A model generated the notes under the pieces. It worked only from the letters and a program-made list of their open reading frames with translations. It made no database searches and was not told the DNA's origin. From assembly GCF_041200175.1 (NCBI RefSeq), contig NZ_CP165727.1:1860001-1924000 (forward strand): 64,000 nucleotides of DNA, in the 5' to 3' direction. Made by a program: the position numbers and the translations under genes. Numbering within the stretch: the stretch's first letter is position 1; each line of letters starts with the position of its first letter. Positions 7,695 to 15,009 of the stretch are shown in pieces. This DNA comes from Streptomyces sp. R33. GTDB taxonomy: Bacteria > Actinomycetota > Actinomycetes > Streptomycetales > Streptomycetaceae.

Positions 7695-8939
7695 ATGACG
7701 TCAGACCCGCACACGGCCCTCGATCCGGACACGGACCCGGTCTCGGGCGAACCGGTGCACTGCTGGAACCTGGACGACTTCGAGGCGCTCGACTTCGACC
7801 CGTTCCTGCACGACCGCCTGCGGGACAAACGCGCCGCCCGGATCCAGCTGCCGTACGGCCAGGGCAGCGCCTGGCTGATGTCCCGCTACGCCGACGTGAA
7901 GGCGGCCACCACCGACCCGCGCTTCAGCAGGCAGGAACTGGTCGGCCGCACGATCACCGCCTCCTCCCCGCACGCCATCGCCTCGCAGCAGGCGTCCATG
8001 AACTACGCCGACCCGCCGCGCCTCAACGACATGCGCCGCGTGGTCGCACGGGCCTTCACCGGCAAGAGCATGCAGAAGCTGCGGCCGACCGTGCAGCGGA
8101 CCGCCGACAGCCTGCTGGACGGCATGGAGCGGCACGGCTCGCCGGCGGACCTGGTCGAGCACCTGCACGGCCCGTTCCCGCTCGCGGCCGTCGCCGACCT
8201 GCTGGGGATGCCGCAGGACATGCGCAAGAACATGACCTCGTGGGCGAACGTGATCATGACCCCCGGCCCGGCGCCCGACAAGAGCACCGACGCCCTGAAG
8301 ACGGTGCGCGAGTGCGTCGTCGCGCTGCTCGCCATGCGGCGGGAGAAGCAGAGCGACGACCTCGCCGGGGTCCTCGCCGCGGCCGCCGACGCCGGTGAGA
8401 TCACCGATCCGGAGGCCGTCTCCATCGCCACCGCGATCCTGGTGAGCGGTGCGCACGCGGTACGCAACAACAGCGCCAACATGGTCTTCGCCCTGCTCAC
8501 CCATCCGGAGCACCTCGAACGGCTGCGCAGGGAGCCGGAGCTGATCCCCCAGGCCGTCGACGAGCTGCTGCGCTTCATCCCGCACCGCAGCGGAGTGGGC
8601 CTCCCGCGGATCGCCACGCGGGACGTGGACATCGCCGGCGTCACGGTCAAGGCGGGCGAGACGGTGTACTCCTCGTACCTGGCGGCCAACCGCGACCCCG
8701 AGGTCTTCCCGAACCCCGACACGCTGGACTTCGACCGCGGTCCCATCGCCCACATGGCCTTCGGGAACGGGCCCCACCACTGCGTCGGCTCGATGCTGGC
8801 CCGTATGGAGTCCGAGATCATCGTCACCACGCTGCTCGACCGCTACCCGCGCCTGGCCCTGGCCGTGCCGCGCGAGCAGATCGAATGGCAGGCCGGCGCG
8901 CTGATCCGCGGGCCCAAGACCCTTCCGGTGTCCTGGTGA
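7695..8939 (+). CDS. Second cytochrome P450 of the rppA cluster, atypical I-helix
   Basis: A 414-aa P450, clearly a distant paralogue of the first (both share PHRSGVGLPRI/PHRNAVGLSRI and YLAANRDPEVFP). The ExxR pair (DELLRF) and heme loop FGNGPHHCVGSM with the Cys ligand are intact. The I-helix reads SGAHAVRNN where the neighbour has GGEAVTNN, so the usual acid-alcohol pair (Glu-x-x-Thr) is His...Arg. The fold and heme site look functional, but oxygen activation may differ. A likely role is further tailoring or coupling of flaviolin. Its stop is fused to the next start (GTGA). Confidence 0.88.
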   Translation: MTSDPHTALDPDTDPVSGEPVHCWNLDDFEALDFDPFLHDRLRDKRAARIQLPYGQGSAWLMSRYADVKAATTDPRFSRQELVGRTITASSPHAIASQQASMNYADPPRLNDMRRVVARAFTGKSMQKLRPTVQRTADSLLDGMERHGSPADLVEHLHGPFPLAAVADLLGMPQDMRKNMTSWANVIMTPGPAPDKSTDALKTVRECVVALLAMRREKQSDDLAGVLAAAADAGEITDPEAVSIATAILVSGAHAVRNNSANMVFALLTHPEHLERLRREPELIPQAVDELLRFIPHRSGVGLPRIATRDVDIAGVTVKAGETVYSSYLAANRDPEVFPNPDTLDFDRGPIAHMAFGNGPHHCVGSMLARMESEIIVTTLLDRYPRLALAVPREQIEWQAGALIRGPKTLPVSW

Positions 8940-9157
8940 TACGCCGGCACCGGATAAGGGTGGTCCGGGGCACCCCGGACCACATAGAACTGGCGGCCCT
9001 CACGGCCGCCCTGGTCATCCTGGCGCGCACGGCCCACGTGCCCCGGGCTCCGCACTCCGCCCGGCACCGGCGGGCCCACTGGGACCGCAACCTGCCGTCG
9101 GTCGTGCACCATCCCGCGCAGTCGTGGCGCGCCCGCCCGGCCTCCCCCCTCGTCTAG
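8936..9157 (+). CDS. Acyl-CoA carboxylase epsilon subunit-like small protein
   Basis: A 73-aa protein starting at a GTG that overlaps the P450 stop (GTGA). The segment IRVVRGTPDHIELAALTAAL matches the conserved core of actinobacterial AccE/PccE epsilon subunits, which bind the beta subunit and stimulate acetyl- or propionyl-CoA carboxylase. The C-terminal RHRRAHWDRNLP is basic. No carboxylase alpha or beta gene is nearby. Coupling to a pigment P450, next to a malonyl-CoA-consuming synthase, suggests a role in malonyl-CoA supply (inference). Confidence 0.75.
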   Translation: MIRRHRIRVVRGTPDHIELAALTAALVILARTAHVPRAPHSARHRRAHWDRNLPSVVHHPAQSWRARPASPLV

Positions 9158-9172
9158 CGGGGGCACGGCGGC

Positions 9173-9206
9173 GCCGACGGGGCCCGGCCGTCCGGGCCCC
9201 GTCGGC
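9173..9206. terminator. Bidirectional terminator
   Basis: A perfect 15-bp stem, GCCGACGGGGCCCGG (9173-9187) and its complement (9192-9206), with a CCGT loop. It lies between the convergent epsilon-subunit and VanW genes. There is no T-tract, as is common for actinobacterial terminators. Confidence 0.85.
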
Positions 9207-9215
9207 GGCGGTCCG

Positions 9216-11042
9216 TCAGGCGCGGGCCGGCTTCGGCGCGGCCGGGGCCGGGGTCGCGGTCGCCTGGCCGGCCGGGGGCGTCGGGGCGGCCGGGGGCGTC
9301 GGGGCGGCCGGGCTCGCCGGGGTCTGCGGATCGCAGGTGACCTCGTCGCGCGGGGTGTAGTGCGTACGGTAGGTCTCCCGCTTGACCTCCTGCCCGCCCT
9401 GGACGAAGACCCGGTCGACGGCGACGTCGAAGCCCTCCAGCGGGGTCTGCACCTCGCAGGTCGGACCGGAGCCCGTGCGCTTGGCCGGCGGGGTGACGTT
9501 CGTCCGCGGGCCGTGGGTGGCGCGAATCTCGTCGTACTTCTTCGTGCCGAGCAGGCTGATGGTGACCGAGGTGTCGGTGGACTCGGCCTGCACGTAGATC
9601 GCGTGGCCGGAGTCGTTCTTCCAGCGCAGGTCGAGGGTGCCCCAGGCGACGGTGGCCTCGCGGCCCTCGGGGTACCGCTCGATGTAGAAGGAGTGGGCCC
9701 CGTGCTCCAGCGGCTTGACGCCCGCGAAGAACATGGCGTTGTACATGGTCGTCGCGACCGCCGAGACCCCGCCGCCGGGCGACTTCACGAACTGGCCGTC
9801 GTTGATCATGATGCCGTCGACGAAGCCGTTCTCCTTGGTCCGCTCACCGACCGTCTTGTTGAAGCTCCACGTCTCGCCCGGCAGTACGACGGATCCGTTG
9901 ATCAGCTCCACGGCGCGGCCGATGTTGGTGGTGCGGTACGGGGCGGCGGGGAAGTTGACGGTGAAGGACGAGACCTTCTCCTTGATGCCGAGGCGCTGTG
10001 CGTTCTCGGCGGTCAGCCGCGGCTGGACCGTCTTCACGGCGACCACACCGCTCCGGGCGGCGCCCGAGCGCGTCAGCAGCGGGACGACGGCGTCGGCGAA
10101 CGCCTTCTCGGTGACCTGGATCCCCGAGCGCCCGTCCTGGGCGACGACCGCCCGGCCGGCGGAATCGACGCGGAAGGTGGCCCCGCGGGACGGACTGGTG
10201 GCCGCGGCCACCTGCCGGGCGACCGCGGGCTCGGCCAGCAGCCCCTTGGCGTCGAGCTTGGGAACCAGCCGTCCGCGGGCGTCGGGCTCGACCGCGAGGT
10301 GCCGGCCGAGCACGGCGGGGGTGAGGATCACGGGCTTTTGGGCCACGGTGAGGGTGATCGGGCCGGACATCGCGGGCTCGGCGAACTCCTTCAGGGCCCG
10401 TGCGGTCTCCTGCTGACCCACCGCGGGCGGCTTCTGGTCCACGGGGAGCGCGACCGGACCGCCCTGCGGGCGCAGATAGGCGGCGCGGACGGTGTCGGCC
10501 GCCTGGTCGGCGCGCACGGCGATTCCGGTGACGGGGGCGGTGGCCTTGGCGGTGCCGCCCTCGAAGGTGACGTCGCCGTCACGGGCCTGCCGTCCGGCGG
10601 CGGCGATCCGGTCGACGTCGGCCGGGCTCGTCGGGCCGTCCGTACGGATCACGGGCTCGACCTCGCGGTCCTCGGCCGGGGTGAGCAGCCGCCCGATCAC
10701 GGTGACGGGGTCCGCTCCGGCCTGCGCGGCGCGGTCGACGGTGGCGGCGGTGTCCAGGGACAGCCCGAAGGCGGCGGGGGCGGCCTTCTCGGTGCGGTCG
10801 CCGATCCGCAGCTCGATCGGGGCGGCAGCGGCCTGGCCGAGCGTGCGGTCGAGGGCCGCCTGGGCCTCCGTACGGCTCATGCCGCCGATGTCGATCCCTC
10901 GTACGTGGGTGCCGTCGGCGATGGCGTCGCCCGCCACGGCCAGACCGGTGAGGTAGAGGCCGCCGAAGCCGAGGACGGCAGCGCCGCCCACGAGGGGGAG
11001 GGCTGTCCGCCGGTTGATCGTGAGGCGGTGTACGCGTCGCAT
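9216..11042 (-). CDS. VanW-domain membrane-anchored protein with peptidoglycan-binding-like repeats
   Basis: A 608-aa protein starting MRRVHRLTINRRTALP, with one N-terminal transmembrane anchor (about residues 14-36). A long extracytoplasmic region follows, with repeated domains of the type that precede VanW domains (GIDIGGMSRTEAQAALD is the YoaR-like linker). The VanW domain spans about residues 350-465 (LPGETWSFNKTVGERTKENG, SPGGGVSAVATTMYNA). The tail is a Pro/Ala/Thr repeat (PTPPAAPTPPAG). VanW proteins are cell-wall associated with no established enzymatic role. The start at 11042 is chosen because upstream sequence lacks coding character. Confidence 0.85.
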   Translation of the reverse strand: MRRVHRLTINRRTALPLVGGAAVLGFGGLYLTGLAVAGDAIADGTHVRGIDIGGMSRTEAQAALDRTLGQAAAAPIELRIGDRTEKAAPAAFGLSLDTAATVDRAAQAGADPVTVIGRLLTPAEDREVEPVIRTDGPTSPADVDRIAAAGRQARDGDVTFEGGTAKATAPVTGIAVRADQAADTVRAAYLRPQGGPVALPVDQKPPAVGQQETARALKEFAEPAMSGPITLTVAQKPVILTPAVLGRHLAVEPDARGRLVPKLDAKGLLAEPAVARQVAAATSPSRGATFRVDSAGRAVVAQDGRSGIQVTEKAFADAVVPLLTRSGAARSGVVAVKTVQPRLTAENAQRLGIKEKVSSFTVNFPAAPYRTTNIGRAVELINGSVVLPGETWSFNKTVGERTKENGFVDGIMINDGQFVKSPGGGVSAVATTMYNAMFFAGVKPLEHGAHSFYIERYPEGREATVAWGTLDLRWKNDSGHAIYVQAESTDTSVTISLLGTKKYDEIRATHGPRTNVTPPAKRTGSGPTCEVQTPLEGFDVAVDRVFVQGGQEVKRETYRTHYTPRDEVTCDPQTPASPAAPTPPAAPTPPAGQATATPAPAAPKPARA

Positions 11043-11287
11043 GTCTCTCGTCTCTGCCGGTGCCGGTGGCGCTGGTACGTCGGGGTGGACCGGGAACCAG
11101 CATTCACCAATTCGGACTAACCGGGGCAAAAATGTGCCTGTTCTCACGAGGGGGACCGGTCGGCAGGGCACCGGAACCGAAGCCACCCAAGTAAGGCCAC
11201 TTAGGTTGGATTGGCCCTGTCCGGCCGCTCGGGGGATGCCACATCGTGAGGCCTGTTCGGTCTTTGGCTCCCGGAAAGGCTCCACCG
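11043..11287. promoter_or_regulatory. Divergent intergenic region, VanW gene / YczE gene
   Basis: A 245-bp spacer with short dyads such as CAAGTAAGGCCACTTAGG around 11189-11206. Promoters for both genes must lie here, but no hexamer pair is convincing. GGAAAGG (near 11275) serves the downstream GTG. No gene is supported. Confidence 0.35.
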
Positions 11288-12031
11288 GTGTCCCTCGCCC
11301 CCGCCCGCCCCGCGCGGCGTCTCACGCGTCGACTCCTGCAGCTCTACGTCGGGCTCGCGCTGTACGGCGCGAGCTCGGCGCTCCTGGTCCGCGCCGGTCT
11401 GGGGCTGGACCCGTGGGACGTCTTCCACCAGGGGCTCGCCGAGCTCACCGGGTGGAGCATCGGCACGGTGTCCGTGGCCGTCGGGGCGCTGGTCCTGCTG
11501 CTGTGGGTGCCCCTGCGGCAGCGGCCGGGGCTGGGCACCGTCTCGAACGTGTTCGCCGTCGGCCTGTCCATGGACGCCACGCTCGCGATGATGCCGGACC
11601 TGCACGCCGCGCTCGCGCAGGCCGCCGTACTGACGGCGGGCATCGTCCTCAACGGTGTCGCGACCGGCCTCTACATCGCCGCCCGCTTCGGGCCGGGGCC
11701 CCGCGACGGCCTCATGACCGGACTGCACCGGCGGACCGGGCGGTCGCTGCGGCTGGTGCGGACCGGGATCGAGCTCACGGTCCTCGCGGCAGGTGTCCTG
11801 CTGGGCGGCACGGCCGGCGTGGGCACCGTGGCCTACGCACTGGCCATCGGTCCGCTCTCGCAGGTCTTCCTGCGCGTCTTCGCCCTGCCCGGGGAGGCCG
11901 GCTTCCCGGCGGCCGGCGATCGGGCCGGAGCACGGTCCCCGGATGCAGCTCCGGCGCACGCGGCCGATCCGGCCCGGGCCGCAGCTGCGGCGCCCGCACC
12001 GGCTGCCGCCCGGGCTCCGGCACAGGGCTGA
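11288..12031 (+). CDS. YczE/YitT-type integral membrane protein
   Basis: About 247 residues from the GTG at 11288, which has GGAAAGG upstream; the frame is open from 11246. The region YVGLALYGASSALLVRAGLG followed by LDPWDVFHQG is the family signature of YczE-like membrane proteins (Bacillus YczE is tied to surfactin production; the biochemical function is unknown). About six hydrophobic helices are seen, with a Pro/Ala-rich cytosolic tail. The gene converges on the ABC-exporter operon and its stop lies inside a shared hairpin. Confidence 0.78.
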   Translation: MSLAPARPARRLTRRLLQLYVGLALYGASSALLVRAGLGLDPWDVFHQGLAELTGWSIGTVSVAVGALVLLLWVPLRQRPGLGTVSNVFAVGLSMDATLAMMPDLHAALAQAAVLTAGIVLNGVATGLYIAARFGPGPRDGLMTGLHRRTGRSLRLVRTGIELTVLAAGVLLGGTAGVGTVAYALAIGPLSQVFLRVFALPGEAGFPAAGDRAGARSPDAAPAHAADPARAAAAAPAPAAARAPAQG

Positions 12032-12062
12032 CCGTGGATCCGGGCACCCGGCCCGACGGTCA
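12029..12062. terminator. Hairpin spanning both convergent stop codons
   Basis: TGACCGT (12029-12035) pairs with ACGGTCA (12056-12062), with an internal CCGGG/CCCGG stem between. The outer TGA/TCA triplets are the stop codons of the YczE gene and of the NHLM ABC gene. Probably a compact bidirectional terminator. Confidence 0.65.
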
Positions 12063-15008
12063 CCCCACCTGGCGGCGGACCAGCTCGTGGAACAGGCCCG
12101 CCGTATCGGCGAGCAGCTCGGCGGGCGGACCCTGCTGGGCGACCCGTCCGTCCGACAACACGATCACGCGGTCGGCGTCCATGACGGTGGACAGCCGGTG
12201 GGCGATCACGATGCGGGTCGCGCGCAGGGCGCGCGTGGACTCGATGACCACGCGCTGGGCCTCGTTGTCCAGCGCGCTGGTGGCCTCGTCCAGGAAGAGG
12301 ATGCGCGGTTTGCCGATGAGCGCCTGCGCGATCATCAGCCGCTGGCGCTGGCCGCCCGAAACGGTGCCGCCGCCGTCGGACAGCACGGTGTGCATGCCCA
12401 TGGGCATGGCCTTGATGTCCTCGGCGAGGCCCGCCAGAGCGGCGGCCTCCGCCGCCTCCTCGAGGGAGTACGCGCCGGAGCCGCGGATGCAGTCGAGGAT
12501 CGAGCCGGAGAACGGCTGCGCGTTCTGCAGGACGACACCGCACTGGCGGCGCACGGCTGCCTGGTCCAGTGCGGCCAGGTCCTGGCCGTCGTACAGCACG
12601 CTGCCGGAGGCGGGCCGGTCGAAACCGATGAGCAGTCGGAGCAGGGTCGACTTGCCGCAGCCGCTGGCCCCGACGACCGCGACGAACTCACCGGGCCGCA
12701 CCTGGAAGGACACGTCGTCCAGGACGAGCGGTCCGTCCTCGGCGTACCGGTAGGACAGGTTCTTGACCTCGACGGCGCCGCTGAGCTCGCCCGGCCGGAT
12801 GCTGGCGCCGCGTACCTCGGGGGTCGCCGCGAGGAGCGGCTTGACCTGCTCGAACATCGGCTGCACGGCGGCGGCCGAGAGGAGGGCGCCGGTCAGCTGG
12901 GTGGCCGAGGACAGCATCATCGTCACGGCGGTGCTGAACGTCAGGAACTCGCCGGCGGACATGCTGCCGCGGGCCGGTCCGGCCAGCAGCATGAACATCA
13001 CGAGTGTGCACAGCGGCAGATAGACCGCGTTGAGCACCGTGACGACGTTCTTGATCCGGCCGATGCGCTGCTGCAGTTCGCGGGTACGGGCGAACTCCCG
13101 CGCCCACGCGGCGTACGCGAAGCTCTCGGCAGCGGCCACGCGCAGTTTGGGCAGCCCGCGCAGGGTCTGGAACGCCTGGTTGTCGAGCTTGTTGCCGATC
13201 CTGATCAGCTGCCGCTGGTAGCGGAGCTGCCACAGCCCCAGGCCCAGGAAGACGACGGCGATGCCGAGCAGCATGGCGACGGCGGCCAGCGCCAGCGGCA
13301 CGCTGTAGACAAGCAGCAGCACGAGGTTGATCGTGCCGACGGTGCCCGCCTGCAGGGACACCGAGACGATGCCGGACAGCACGGTGCGGATGGAGCTGAT
13401 GCCCATGGCCGCGCCGGCCAGTTCCCCGGTGGAGCGGCCGGCGAAGAACGTCACCGGCAGCCGGAGCAACCGGTCCCATACGGCCGGCTGCAAGGTGGCC
13501 TCGATACGGCCCTCCGTGCGCAGGAGGGAGATGTTCTGCAGCAGCATGAAGGCGGCCGAGACCACACTGGTCGCGATGAGCGCCAGAGCGGTCTGCACGA
13601 TGAGGCTCTCCTCGGCGTGCGGGACGTACGAGCCGAGCACGCGGCCGGTGGCCACGGGGACGACCGCGCCGAGGCCGACCGCGCCCAGCCCGCCCACGAC
13701 GAGGCTGCGCAGGTCCGCGCCGCTGCCGCGCACGCTGAAGCGCAGCAGGTGCAGCAGGCCGGGCTTCCGGTCGGGCAGCGGGCGGTAGAACATGACGGCG
13801 TGCGGCTCGAGGGCGTCCGCGCTGCCCTGGCCGAGGCGTTCGCGCGCGCCGGTGGCGGGGTCGACGGCCTCGTACCGGCCGCGCCGCCACAGCAGTGCGA
13901 CGGGGGTCCCGTCGTCCGCGCGCCGGCCCACCAGGGGTCCGCTGTTCTCCCGCCACCAGCGCCCGCCGAGCTGGACGGCGCGGGTGCGGATCCGGGAGGC
14001 CAGCGCGATGCGTTCGACGGGGTCCGTCCGCTCGGCGGCCGCGGCGCCGCCGCCGGTCGGCTCGGTCAGCGCGATGCCGGCCTCGGCCGCGACAAGGCGG
14101 CACACGGCGAACGTCGCGTCGTGGCCGGCATCGCGGCCGGAGCCCCTGCGGGAGCGGCCGATGGAGGCGAGCAGGGTGCGGTCCGCCTGGGTGCGGGCGG
14201 CCTCTCCGGCCTCGATGCCGGCGGCCGTGCGGTCCTCGTGGGCGCGCTCGTCCTGCTCGATCCAGCGGTCCAGGGCGTCCAGCAGCCGGTACTGCTGGTC
14301 CACCATGCCCTGCCACACGGCCCCGTCGACGAGGAGCGTGCCGGCGGGTGCGGACATGCCGGCCGAGCCGTCGTGGGTCTCGTACACGGCGCCGTACTGC
14401 ACGCTGCCCGGTGGGATCTGCATCCACAGGATGTCCTCGTCGGGCCCGCCGGGGACCGCGGTGGCGCGACCCCCCAGCGGCGCCTGGTACAGCACGTGCA
14501 GACCGCGGCCGATGCCGCGGGCGAAGGCGTCCTCGAGGGGGCTGGGCGCCGCCTCGGCGAACCCGTTCTGCCAGGGATCGGCGTGCCACCCCCAGGATCC
14601 GCCCACGGGAGCCCCGTGGGCTCCGTACTCGGGGCGGTACAGCTCGCGCAGCTCGATGCGGCGCAGTACGCAGCCCTGCAGCGGGCGCCCGGTCAGCGTG
14701 TGGGCGGGGCCCTCGGCGGGGCCCAGGAGCAGCGTGCCCGACCCGAGCCGGCCCAGGAAGTGCCAGTGGCCCGCCTGGGCTGCATCGACGGCGAACAGGT
14801 CCAGCTCGCCCCGCACGACGAGCCACAGCACGAGCGGGCCTTCCAGCGACAGGCTGCGCAGGCCCGTGCAGTCGACCGGCGTGCCGAGGCCGCCGAGGGC
14901 CGCCACGACCGGATCGGGTGCGGGCGGCACGGGGGCCGGGTGGGGCTCGTACGTCTGGTGGGGCTCGTACGTCTGGTAGGTCTGGTGGGTCTGGTGCGGG
15001 GATGTCAC
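12060..15008 (-). CDS. NHLM-type ABC exporter, permease/ATPase without peptidase
   Basis: A 982-aa protein. An N-terminal regulatory region of about 450 residues precedes an ABC exporter half: a six-helix membrane domain (about 450-720), Walker A GASGCGKST (about 778), signature VSGGQRQRL (about 888) and Walker B ILFLDEATSALD (about 905). This architecture fits the second transporter of NHLM/NHLP peptide-export systems, usually paired with a peptidase-bearing partner as here. The start is GTG at 15008, one base after the partner's stop, with GAAGGAG upstream. The extreme N-terminus repeats HQTYEP. It likely forms a complex with the next two gene products to export the peptide encoded at 18220. 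Confidence 0.88.
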   Translation of the reverse strand: MTSPHQTHQTYQTYEPHQTYEPHPAPVPPAPDPVVAALGGLGTPVDCTGLRSLSLEGPLVLWLVVRGELDLFAVDAAQAGHWHFLGRLGSGTLLLGPAEGPAHTLTGRPLQGCVLRRIELRELYRPEYGAHGAPVGGSWGWHADPWQNGFAEAAPSPLEDAFARGIGRGLHVLYQAPLGGRATAVPGGPDEDILWMQIPPGSVQYGAVYETHDGSAGMSAPAGTLLVDGAVWQGMVDQQYRLLDALDRWIEQDERAHEDRTAAGIEAGEAARTQADRTLLASIGRSRRGSGRDAGHDATFAVCRLVAAEAGIALTEPTGGGAAAAERTDPVERIALASRIRTRAVQLGGRWWRENSGPLVGRRADDGTPVALLWRRGRYEAVDPATGARERLGQGSADALEPHAVMFYRPLPDRKPGLLHLLRFSVRGSGADLRSLVVGGLGAVGLGAVVPVATGRVLGSYVPHAEESLIVQTALALIATSVVSAAFMLLQNISLLRTEGRIEATLQPAVWDRLLRLPVTFFAGRSTGELAGAAMGISSIRTVLSGIVSVSLQAGTVGTINLVLLLVYSVPLALAAVAMLLGIAVVFLGLGLWQLRYQRQLIRIGNKLDNQAFQTLRGLPKLRVAAAESFAYAAWAREFARTRELQQRIGRIKNVVTVLNAVYLPLCTLVMFMLLAGPARGSMSAGEFLTFSTAVTMMLSSATQLTGALLSAAAVQPMFEQVKPLLAATPEVRGASIRPGELSGAVEVKNLSYRYAEDGPLVLDDVSFQVRPGEFVAVVGASGCGKSTLLRLLIGFDRPASGSVLYDGQDLAALDQAAVRRQCGVVLQNAQPFSGSILDCIRGSGAYSLEEAAEAAALAGLAEDIKAMPMGMHTVLSDGGGTVSGGQRQRLMIAQALIGKPRILFLDEATSALDNEAQRVVIESTRALRATRIVIAHRLSTVMDADRVIVLSDGRVAQQGPPAELLADTAGLFHELVRRQVG
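14940..15000 (-). repeat. Short in-frame repeat encoding HQTYEP units
   Basis: Repeated TGGGGCTCGTACGTCTGG units (plus-strand sense), decaying to TAGGTCTGG and TGGGTCTGG. They encode an N-terminal His/Gln/Thr/Tyr-rich segment of the exporter. A likely slippage repeat; function unknown. Confidence 0.6.
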
Positions 15009-15009
15009 C

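Noticed and set aside
9360..11120. Long open frames opposite the VanW gene, and likewise opposite the exporter genes (15013-17391) and the acyltransferase (19050-20630)
   Set aside because: Typical high-GC antisense open frames rich in Arg/Gly/His; the opposite strand encodes recognised proteins.
11190..11215. A DmdR/IdeR iron box near TTAGGTTGG upstream of the YczE gene
   Set aside because: Only one half-site agrees with the 19-bp consensus; the other half is unrelated.
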